A stretch of 64,000 bases of DNA from Acidobacteriota bacterium. Its GTDB lineage: Bacteria; Acidobacteriota; JAAYUB01. The translations under genes and the position numbers were made by a program. This document shows, one piece after another, positions 45,635 to 52,302 of this stretch. The notes beneath the pieces are model-generated. The model worked only from the letters and a program-made list of their open reading frames with translations. It ran no database searches and was not told the origin of the DNA. The stretch spans positions 1 to 64,000 of the forward strand of contig JAAYUB010000017.1 in assembly GCA_012517875.1 (NCBI GenBank), read 5' to 3'. The stretch's first letter is position 1. Each line of letters begins with the position of its first letter.

Positions 45635-46498
45635 TTGGCAAAGAAGCACAGCGTCTGCACAATCCGTCAGAAGAAATCCCGCGGCGAAAAGATCATCGCG
45701 CTGACCGCCTACGATTTTCCCACTGCCCGGATCGTCGACGATGCCGGGATGGACATCGTGCTGGTGGGTGATTCGCTGGGCATGGTCGTGCAGGGCGAGT
45801 CGTCCACCCTGCCGGTGGACATGGCGGCCATGCTCTATCACACGCGGATTGTCCGGCGGGCGATCCGGTCCGCCCTGCTCGTGGCGGATCTGCCGTTCGG
45901 CGCCTACCAGGAATCGCCCATCCAAGCCGTCCACAACGCGATCCGCCTGGTGAAGGAAAGCGGCGCCGAGGGGGTCAAGCTCGAGGGCGGGCGACGGCGC
46001 CTGCCGGCCGTCACCGCCATCCTGGACGCCGAGATCCCGGTGATGGGCCATCTGGGTCTGACGCCCCAGTCGTTCCACCGGTTGGGCGGCTACCGGATTC
46101 AGGGACGAACAGTGGCCGAGATCGAGAACATGATCGAGGACGCGCTGGCTCTGCAGGCTGCCGGCTGCTTCGCGGTGGTGCTCGAAGGCATCCCGCATCC
46201 GGTGGCCGCGATCATCACCCGCCAGCTGGAAATTCCTACCATCGGCATCGGATCAGGCCCGGCCTGCGACGGCCAGATCCTCGTCCTCCACGACATGCTT
46301 GGTCTGGGTGACACGCCGCCCTTCAAGTTCGTCCGCAGCTATGCCCGGTTGGCGGAGGAAATGATCCGCGCCGTGCAACGATACGGCGCCGACGTTGCCA
46401 GCGGTTCTTTCCCGTCGCTCGACGAGAGCTTTACGCTCGATCCCGAGGTTCAGCGCGAAATGGAAGGCCGATATGGAGCTCATCACCAAGATCAATAA
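45635..46498 (+). CDS. panB: 3-methyl-2-oxobutanoate hydroxymethyltransferase PanB
   Basis: First committed enzyme of pantothenate synthesis (ketoisovalerate to ketopantoate). The 287-residue product has KIIALTAYDFPTARI, VLVGDSLGMVVQG, DLPFGAYQES, GAEGVKLEGG, HLGLTPQSFHRLGGYRIQGR and IGIGSGPACDGQILVLHDMLG. The start is TTG, supported by GGAGAGGG at suitable spacing. It overlaps panC by 26 bases, a longer overlap than usual. Confidence 0.97.
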   Translation: MAKKHSVCTIRQKKSRGEKIIALTAYDFPTARIVDDAGMDIVLVGDSLGMVVQGESSTLPVDMAAMLYHTRIVRRAIRSALLVADLPFGAYQESPIQAVHNAIRLVKESGAEGVKLEGGRRRLPAVTAILDAEIPVMGHLGLTPQSFHRLGGYRIQGRTVAEIENMIEDALALQAAGCFAVVLEGIPHPVAAIITRQLEIPTIGIGSGPACDGQILVLHDMLGLGDTPPFKFVRSYARLAEEMIRAVQRYGADVASGSFPSLDESFTLDPEVQREMEGRYGAHHQDQ

Positions 46499-47324
46499 AC
46501 TGAAGGCGGTCGTCCGCAAGGCCCGCGCGGCCGGCAGCCGGATCGGTTTCGTTCCCACCATGGGCGCCCTGCACGAGGGCCACCTGTCGCTGGTCAAAAA
46601 GGCCCGCGAGTGCGCCGATGTCGTCGTGGTATCGATCTTCGTAAACCCGCTCCAGTTCAGTCCGACCGAGGATTTCACCAAATATCCCCGGAACCTGTCC
46701 CACGACGTCGAACTGCTGACCCGGTACAAGGTGGATTTCGTCTTTGCCCCCTCTTCCGACGAGTTCTACGCCAAGGATTTCGAAACACGGATCGAGGTGG
46801 ACGACTTGTCCGGCAAGCTGTGCGGCCAGTATCGACCCGGCCACTTCACCGGGGTGACCACCGTGGTGGCCAAGCTGTTCACCCTCGTGGAACCACAGTT
46901 CGCGTTCTTCGGCCAGAAGGATGCCCAGCAGGCCATCATCATCCGGCGGATGGTCGCCGATCTGAAATTTCCTGTCGAGGTGAGCATCTGCCCCATTGTG
47001 CGCGAACCGGACGGCCTGGCCATGAGCTCCCGGAACGTTTACCTGAAGCCGGACCAACGGCGCGCCGCCCCCATCCTTTACCGGAGCCTGAGGCGGGCCG
47101 CCGCCCTTGTTCTTGCCGGCGAACGGCGGGCTGAGGTGATCCGGCGCGCGATCGAGGAGATGCTCGCGACCGAGCCTCTGGCCAAGCCGCAGTACGTGGC
47201 GATCGTCGACACCAACCGACTGGACCCGGTTTCCATGGTCAGCGAAAACACCCTGATCGCTCTGGCTGTTCATATCGGGGACACCCGACTCATCGACAAC
47301 ATCCTGGTATCGGCTCCGTCATGA
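46473..47324 (+). CDS. panC: Pantothenate synthetase PanC
   Basis: Joins pantoate and beta-alanine with ATP. The 283-residue product has GFVPTMGALHEGHLSLVKKA (HIGH-like motif), VSIFVNPLQFSPTEDFTKYPR, RPGHFTGVTTVVAKLF, FGQKDAQQ and DGLAMSSRNVYL (KMSKS-like). The ATG at 46473 lies inside the panB end; it is preceded by GGAAGG, and no later Met fits the family N-terminus. It overlaps the next gene by four bases. Confidence 0.96.
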   Translation: MELITKINKLKAVVRKARAAGSRIGFVPTMGALHEGHLSLVKKARECADVVVVSIFVNPLQFSPTEDFTKYPRNLSHDVELLTRYKVDFVFAPSSDEFYAKDFETRIEVDDLSGKLCGQYRPGHFTGVTTVVAKLFTLVEPQFAFFGQKDAQQAIIIRRMVADLKFPVEVSICPIVREPDGLAMSSRNVYLKPDQRRAAPILYRSLRRAAALVLAGERRAEVIRRAIEEMLATEPLAKPQYVAIVDTNRLDPVSMVSENTLIALAVHIGDTRLIDNILVSAPS

Positions 47325-48157
47325 CCGGATCCGCCCGCTCCCCGGACGTCCCGCTGCTGATTGTCGGAGCCGGCCGCGTCGGTTTGAGTCTGGCTGCCGC
47401 GGCCCGCCGGGCCGGCATGCCGGCCGAAGTCGTCGGCCCGGGGAGCCGCCGCCGCACGGTCACGGTTCGGGGCCGGCGCCTGACTGTTCATGCCGCCGGC
47501 ATTCGATTCGCGTGCCTCCGGCCGGTGCTCCTGGTGCTGGCGGTGCCGGACGACGATCTGTCTGCGGTGGCATCCGAATGGGCCGCACAGCTGCCGGCCG
47601 ATTGTACCGGTATCGCCCTGCACACATCCGGCGTCCACGCCGCCCGGGTGTTGGAGCCGCTCCAGCACCACGGCTGGCCGACGGCCTCCTGGCATCCCCT
47701 CCAGACATTTCCACAACCAGACCCGGCCCGCTTCTCCGGCATCGTCGTCTCTGTGGAAGGCGATCCGGCCGCCGTCTCTGCCGGCAGCCGGTTGGCCCGC
47801 CGGCTGGGTGCTCGACCCATCAAGTTGCCACCCGCTTTGAAAGCGTTATATCACTGCCTGGCGACGATCAGTTGCTCCCATGTGGCCGCCCAGATGCTGT
47901 TCTGCCACGATGCGCTGAGGGCTTTTCCCCCCGCAGTCCGAAAGCCGCTGGCGCACAGTCTGCGTGCCTTGTCGGCGGCGACGGTGGCCGGTTTCCCTGC
48001 CGAGAATCCCGCAGCCGGCATCACCGGTCCCGCCGCCCGCGGCGATCGCCTGACGGTGGCGCATCACCTGACGGTGCTGCGCGAATACTTTCCGGAGTGG
48101 GTCTCCGTCTACCAGCAGCTGGACGATTTCCTTCGCCGGCAGACCCGTCACGACTGA
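47321..48157 (+). CDS. Rossmann-like/DUF2520 protein, possible ketopantoate reductase-like enzyme
   Basis: The 278-residue product has an N-terminal dinucleotide-binding fold (PLLIVGAGRVGLSLAAAARRAG) and a DUF2520 C-terminal helical domain (ASWHPLQTFPQPDPARFSGIV, LKALYHCLATISCSHVAAQM). Such proteins often sit with pan genes in other bacteria. The pathway step between PanB and PanC is a ketopantoate reductase, and no panE or ilvC is in the window, so this protein is a candidate for a related role; that is inference. It is translationally coupled to panC by ATGA. Confidence 0.8.
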   Translation: MTGSARSPDVPLLIVGAGRVGLSLAAAARRAGMPAEVVGPGSRRRTVTVRGRRLTVHAAGIRFACLRPVLLVLAVPDDDLSAVASEWAAQLPADCTGIALHTSGVHAARVLEPLQHHGWPTASWHPLQTFPQPDPARFSGIVVSVEGDPAAVSAGSRLARRLGARPIKLPPALKALYHCLATISCSHVAAQMLFCHDALRAFPPAVRKPLAHSLRALSAATVAGFPAENPAAGITGPAARGDRLTVAHHLTVLREYFPEWVSVYQQLDDFLRRQTRHD

Positions 48158-48203
48158 TCCGACCCGCCTGTCTGCAACCTCCTATTACAAGCGTCACGGA
48201 CAG

Positions 48204-48232
48204 TTCCCAATTTCATGATCTTGTGGTAGTAT
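48204..48232 (+). promoter_or_regulatory. Weak candidate promoter for the 48.3-57.2 kb locus
   Basis: TTCCCA (48204-48209) and TAGTAT (48227-48232) are spaced by 17 bases, 48 bases before the ATG at 48281; each matches consensus at four of six positions. I looked for a sigma28-type TAAA/GCCGATAA pair, because a FliA-like factor is encoded in the locus, and did not see one. Confidence 0.3.
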
Positions 48233-48280
48233 TGAACCATCATTTGCTCGTAAATGCTCCACTCGTTTCAGCGGTTAATC

Positions 48281-49117
48281 ATGGAGGATAGTCAGTCCAC
48301 TCAGTTTTCCTGGGCCTATCTGACAGATACCGGGGTGAAGCGCACCTCAAACGAGGATGCGGCCATGGCCCTGGCGCTGAACCTGGACACTCATCGCGAC
48401 CAATCGTTCCTCGGTCTATTCGTCGTTTCCGATGGCATGGGCGGCAAGGAGCGTGGCGAGCTGGCTAGCAAGATCGCCGTCAAGACAATCGGCGAGGTTT
48501 TTCTGAACAGTTTTATCCGGCCGTCGCTTCTGCGCGTGGTCGAAGTCGTCAATTACGGCAGCTTGTCCGCGGAATCCACCGGGGAGGTCGTCGTTTCACC
48601 GGCCCAGTTTCTGGTGGAATCGATCCAGGAAGCAAACCGGCGGATCTGCCACGTCAAACGCGGCGGCAACCGGATCAACATCGGCGCGACCATAACCGTC
48701 GGGGTGGTCTCCGACGACCTGTTGACCATCGGGCATGTCGGCGACTGCCGCTGTTATCTGCACTACGACAACAATTTCCGCCAGCTCACCCGCGACCACA
48801 GCATGGTCAATGAGTTGGTCAAACAGGGAATCATCTCTCCGGAGGAGGGAAAGGCCCACCCCCAGCGCAACGTGCTGGCCCGCGCCTTGGGCAGCAGCGA
48901 TGTTGTGGAGGTGGACACCTATGTCTCCGTCATCAGCAGCGGCTGCAAGATCCTGCTCTGCACCGACGGACTGCACACCATGCTGTCCGACGACAGCATT
49001 CAGGCCGTGATGGCCCAACCGAAGCATCCGAAAGAACTGGTTCAGGAGCTCGTCGTCCGCACGAACGACGCCGGAGCCAAGGACAACGTGACGGCGATGG
49101 TGATCCAAATCCTCTGA
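48281..49117 (+). CDS. PP2C-type serine/threonine phosphatase
   Basis: Metal-dependent phosphatase of 278 residues. It keeps the family's metal ligands: the N-terminal VKRTSNEDA, DGMGG at 51-55, GHVGDCRCYL, the LCTDGLHTML segment and the late DNVTAMVIQI. There is no signal peptide, so it is cytosolic. Two downstream gene products carry phosphothreonine-binding FHA domains, which makes a phospho-switch in this locus likely, though no kinase gene is present. The start is uncertain: ATG at 48281 or 48254, neither with a clear ribosome site. Confidence 0.9.
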   Translation: MEDSQSTQFSWAYLTDTGVKRTSNEDAAMALALNLDTHRDQSFLGLFVVSDGMGGKERGELASKIAVKTIGEVFLNSFIRPSLLRVVEVVNYGSLSAESTGEVVVSPAQFLVESIQEANRRICHVKRGGNRINIGATITVGVVSDDLLTIGHVGDCRCYLHYDNNFRQLTRDHSMVNELVKQGIISPEEGKAHPQRNVLARALGSSDVVEVDTYVSVISSGCKILLCTDGLHTMLSDDSIQAVMAQPKHPKELVQELVVRTNDAGAKDNVTAMVIQIL

Positions 49118-49146
49118 ACGCATTCGATCATCCCAAAGGAGGGACC

Positions 49147-49488
49147 ATGGACAAGAGCGATCCGAAACTTTCCGCCTTCCGCGCCGGCGATATGCGCCGG
49201 GGCAAGCCGGCCCGGGATTCCGGACCCGGTCGTGATGCCGCCGATCTCCGCCATTATCCGTTTCTGGAGAAGCTTCTGGAATCGGACGAATCGGCCATTG
49301 AGCAGTTCCAGACCGTTTGCCAAAACACCTGCCGAAACTTGGATACCACCGTCGGCCGGCAGAGCGATCCCGCATACACCGCGACGGGCCAGGCAGCCCT
49401 GTCGGCCTACGGTCACAGCCTGAAGCTGTTGGCCGAACTGCTGGAGATCAAATACGAACAACTCCGCCAGCAGGCGGAGAAGAAGTAG
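49147..49488 (+). CDS. Small helical protein, unknown function
   Basis: A 113-residue protein with a flexible, charged N-terminus (to about residue 35) and a helical C-terminal part (HYPFLEKLLESDESAIEQF, LSAYGHSLKLLAELLEIKYEQLRQQAEKK). There is no signal peptide and no motif I recognise. A strong AAGGAGGG precedes the ATG. It lies between the phosphatase and a TPR protein of secretion-chaperone size; a substrate or chaperone role is possible but unsupported by sequence. Confidence 0.75.
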   Translation: MDKSDPKLSAFRAGDMRRGKPARDSGPGRDAADLRHYPFLEKLLESDESAIEQFQTVCQNTCRNLDTTVGRQSDPAYTATGQAALSAYGHSLKLLAELLEIKYEQLRQQAEKK

Positions 49489-49497
49489 GAGGGAGCC

Positions 49498-49902
49498 ATG
49501 GCCGACAAACTGAATATCCGCGTCACCCAGGATGAAATCCAGTTTTTGATGGAGAGCGGTTATCTGTGCCGGGACATCGGCCGGCACCAGCAGGCGGTGG
49601 ACATCTTCAACGGCGTGGCGGCGCTCTTGCCGGGTGATCCGACTCCCCAGGCCGCCATCGGCAGCGTGCTGCTGGCGTCCGGCCAGGTGGATGAAGCGAT
49701 CCGCCAGCTCGAGAACGCCCTCAAGTCTTCCCCGAATGACCCGTTCACCATGGCCCATCTCGGCGAGGCGTTCCTCTGCAAGAAGGAAACCGCCAGAGCC
49801 AAGGACATCTTTGAAAAGGTCCTGGCCAAAGATCCGCAGGGACCCGGTGGTGTGATGGCCAAGTCGTTCCTTGCGTTTATCGCGGAGGCGAACAAGAAGT
49901 AG
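49498..49902 (+). CDS. TPR protein of type III secretion chaperone size
   Basis: A 134-residue protein made of about three TPR units: FLMESGYLCRDIGRHQQAVDIFNGVAALLP, PQAAIGSVLLASGQVDEAIRQLENALKSSP and PFTMAHLGEAFLCKKETARAKDIFEKVLAKDP. Size and repeat number match SctG and LcrH/SycD-like cytosolic chaperones of type III secretion, and the FliH/SctL gene downstream supports such a role, but short TPR proteins are common, so the assignment is tentative. GGAGGGAG precedes the ATG. Confidence 0.8.
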   Translation: MADKLNIRVTQDEIQFLMESGYLCRDIGRHQQAVDIFNGVAALLPGDPTPQAAIGSVLLASGQVDEAIRQLENALKSSPNDPFTMAHLGEAFLCKKETARAKDIFEKVLAKDPQGPGGVMAKSFLAFIAEANKK

Positions 49903-49909
49903 CTTCGAG

Positions 49910-50626
49910 ATGACCAGCGAACCAAACCGGAATCAAGTGGAACAGCTGGTGGAGGAGTACCTTCCCTATGCGGAGGCGCTCGCGCGGTCCATGCGCTCCA
50001 GCCTGCCCGGCCACGTCGACTCCGACGAACTGCTCGCCCTGGCCCGCCTTGGGCTGGTGGACGCTGCCCAACGCTTCGATCCCAACCGAAAGGTCTCGTT
50101 CAAAACCTACGCCTACTACCGCATCCGCGGCTCCATTTTTGACGGACTCCGTGCAATGGCTCCCGCGTCACGGGCCGAGGCCGCCAAGCTGAAATTCCGC
50201 TCCGCCTTGGAACTCTATCTGCAACAGGAAACAGAAACGGCCGGATCCTTCAAAGGCAGGAGCCGTGCCCTCAGCCTTGGGGATATGAAAGACCTGATTT
50301 TTGTCATGACCTCGGTGTACGTGTTGTCGCTGGACACCACGCTGGAGCACGCCGAGATCGAAGCCCGCGGCACCCGCAGCCCGCACGAAGAGATGGAGCG
50401 CCACGAACTGGCCGCCTTGCTCCAGCGGTTCATCAGCCGGCTCAGCGAACAGGAGCAGCAGATCATCCGCATGTATTACTTCGAAAACCGGACGTTGGAC
50501 GAGATCGGATCGCTGCTGAACCTCTCCAAGTCGTGGGTCTGTCGGATGCATGCCCGGACGATGAAAAAAATGCAGAAAATGTTCCAGGGCGTCGGCAAGC
50601 CCGGCAAGACAGCCATCCGGGCATAA
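49910..50626 (+). CDS. FliA/SigF-like RNA polymerase sigma factor
   Basis: The 238-residue product has sigma region 2 (LVEEYLPYAEALARSMRSSLPGHVDSDELLALARLGLVDAAQRFDP then FKTYAYYRIRGSIFDGLRAM), which is the sigma28 (FliA/WhiG) pattern, and region 4 (LSEQEQQIIRMYYFENRTLDEIGSLLNLSKSWVCRMHARTMKKM). Sequence between them is poorly conserved and holds an insertion-like stretch (FKGRSRALSLGDMKDLIFVM). The ATG at 49910 follows the TPR gene by seven bases. A dedicated sigma factor inside the locus suggests self-contained regulation. Confidence 0.88.
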   Translation: MTSEPNRNQVEQLVEEYLPYAEALARSMRSSLPGHVDSDELLALARLGLVDAAQRFDPNRKVSFKTYAYYRIRGSIFDGLRAMAPASRAEAAKLKFRSALELYLQQETETAGSFKGRSRALSLGDMKDLIFVMTSVYVLSLDTTLEHAEIEARGTRSPHEEMERHELAALLQRFISRLSEQEQQIIRMYYFENRTLDEIGSLLNLSKSWVCRMHARTMKKMQKMFQGVGKPGKTAIRA

Positions 50627-50638
50627 CGAGGAGCACCG

Positions 50639-51625
50639 GTGCCCGATCTTCAGCCTCTCATGCTCAAGACCCGTGACCAAGCTCTGGTGTTCGCCAGCCT
50701 GCTGCTGGAACGCGATCAAACCGCCAGTCTGCTGGCGTTCTTGCCGACCGAACGCAGGGAGGAGCTTCGGACCGAGTTGGCCCGGCTGCTGGAAATGCCC
50801 GCCAAAAAGCGGATCACCCTGGCGCTGGACCGGCTGAAGGTCCTGATGGATCCCGCATATCGGGAGACCCTGGACGAAATCCACCCGGCCTGGCTGGCCC
50901 GCGTGCTCGAGCCGGAACCGGCCCGCCTGGCGGGGTTGGTGCTGCATGCGCTCCCTCCGCGCTACGCCCAGCTCGTCCTGAACGAGATGAAGCCCGGTCC
51001 GGCGAAACGACTGACCGCCGAAATGCGGAACGCCCGCCCTTCCCCCCGCCTGGCGGAGTTGTTTCAAACCCTGCTGGCCAGGCGCTTCCGCCTGCCCAAC
51101 CGCATGTCGGGCATCGGCGCTGACCATTTCGAAATCATCGTGTTCCTCAATTGCGACGAGCTGGCCATCGTGCTGGAGGAGATCGGCACCGCCGAACTGG
51201 CCATGGCCTGCCAGCGGCTGTCGGACGCCGACGCCGACGTCATCTGCAAAAAGCTGCCCGAAAAGATGCGTGACAAGGTCCGAATCAAGTTGGCGCAATA
51301 CCAGGACACGGTCGAGGAGCGCGTCATCCAAGCCCGGCAGTCTTTTCTCCACCTGCAGGACGAGCTGTACCGGAAAGGGCAGCTCATCGAGTTCACCGGC
51401 TTGCATCTGCTGGCCCGCGCCATGGTGGGCAGCGAAGCCGACCGGGTGACCTTCCTCGCCTACAAGCTGCCTCCGGCCGCAAGTGACGTGCTGCTGCGGC
51501 TGGTGCAGCGGCTGAGTGCCCAGTTTGAGCCGTCCCAGCGCCAAGCCGTCCGTCTGGAGATACTCCAGAAAATCACCTATCTGGCGGAGATCGATCGCAT
51601 CCGATCCATGTGGAAATACTATTGA
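50639..51625 (+). CDS. FliG-like protein (flagellar switch/sorting-platform relative)
   Basis: The 328-residue length equals FliG (about 330). Residues about 84-130 (WLARVLEPEPARLAGLVLHALPP) read like the FliG middle domain, with EPARLA in the place of EHPQTIA. Residues about 163-252 follow the FliG C-terminal domain: DELAIVLEEIGTAELAMA in the position of the IQ(L)xLREVDTRDLALAL segment, KKLPEKMRDKV for NMSKRAAxx, and ERVIQARQSFLHLQDEL for the EEAQxxIxxIxRRLEE helix. A 75-residue tail is extra. The next gene encodes FliH/SctL, the flagellar order fliG-fliH. Similarity was judged by eye, so an unrelated armadillo-like helical protein is the alternative. Start is GTG after AGGAG. Confidence 0.6.
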   Translation: MPDLQPLMLKTRDQALVFASLLLERDQTASLLAFLPTERREELRTELARLLEMPAKKRITLALDRLKVLMDPAYRETLDEIHPAWLARVLEPEPARLAGLVLHALPPRYAQLVLNEMKPGPAKRLTAEMRNARPSPRLAELFQTLLARRFRLPNRMSGIGADHFEIIVFLNCDELAIVLEEIGTAELAMACQRLSDADADVICKKLPEKMRDKVRIKLAQYQDTVEERVIQARQSFLHLQDELYRKGQLIEFTGLHLLARAMVGSEADRVTFLAYKLPPAASDVLLRLVQRLSAQFEPSQRQAVRLEILQKITYLAEIDRIRSMWKYY

Positions 51626-51638
51626 CGAGGTAGCGGAG

Positions 51639-52292
51639 ATGTCCTCGAAGATCATCAAGGGAACCCCCGGCGACGAATCCGTCTCTGGCACTGACAGGAC
51701 CGGCCGGCCGGCCGGGTCCGGTGAGGGCGTGGTTCTCAAGAGCGACGTGGTTCAGGCCATGGGATCGGCTGATAAAATCATCGCCGAAGCCCGGGACAAA
51801 GCCCGCGAGTTGCTGGACCAAGCCAAGGCGGAAGCGGCGGCCATCCGGGCGGAAGCCCAGCGCACCGGATACGAAGAGGGCCTGACCCAGCTCAACCGGA
51901 TCATCCACGAAGCCAAGACACAATACGGCCGGATGCTGCACGACTCTGAACCGGAGATGCTCAAGCTCAGCCTCAAGATCGCCGAGCGGATAATCGGCCA
52001 CTGCGTCGAGGTGACGCCTCAGGTCATGCTGGAGATCATCCACAAGGCCATCGAGTCGCTGAAATACCAGAAAGAGATCCGCATCCGGGTCAACCCCGAT
52101 GATCTGGGTTTCCTCAAAGACAACAAGATGCAGCTGTATACCATGCTGGGGGAGAGCAAGGAAATCGAGATCGTCGAGGACGCCCTTGTGGGACGGGGCG
52201 GCTGCATCATTGATACCGAGATCGGCACCATTGACGCCCGGCTGGAAACCCAGCTCCGGGTCATCGAGAAGCTATTCGCCCGCAAGCAGTGA
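51639..52292 (+). CDS. FliH/SctL-family stator protein
   Basis: Peripheral protein that regulates the export ATPase (FliI/SctN) in flagella and type III secretion. The 217-residue product has a variable N-terminus, a long coiled coil at about 42-98 (DKIIAEARDKARELLDQAKAEAAAIRAEAQ), and the conserved globular domain at 105-217: LKIAERIIG, IRIRVNPDDLGFL (147-159), GRGGCIIDTEIGTIDARLETQL (186-206). These are the strongest markers of the YscL/HrpE/FliH family. No FliI/SctN gene is adjacent, although this normally follows directly. Confidence 0.9.
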   Translation: MSSKIIKGTPGDESVSGTDRTGRPAGSGEGVVLKSDVVQAMGSADKIIAEARDKARELLDQAKAEAAAIRAEAQRTGYEEGLTQLNRIIHEAKTQYGRMLHDSEPEMLKLSLKIAERIIGHCVEVTPQVMLEIIHKAIESLKYQKEIRIRVNPDDLGFLKDNKMQLYTMLGESKEIEIVEDALVGRGGCIIDTEIGTIDARLETQLRVIEKLFARKQ

Positions 52293-52302
52293 GGCAACAA
52301 CC

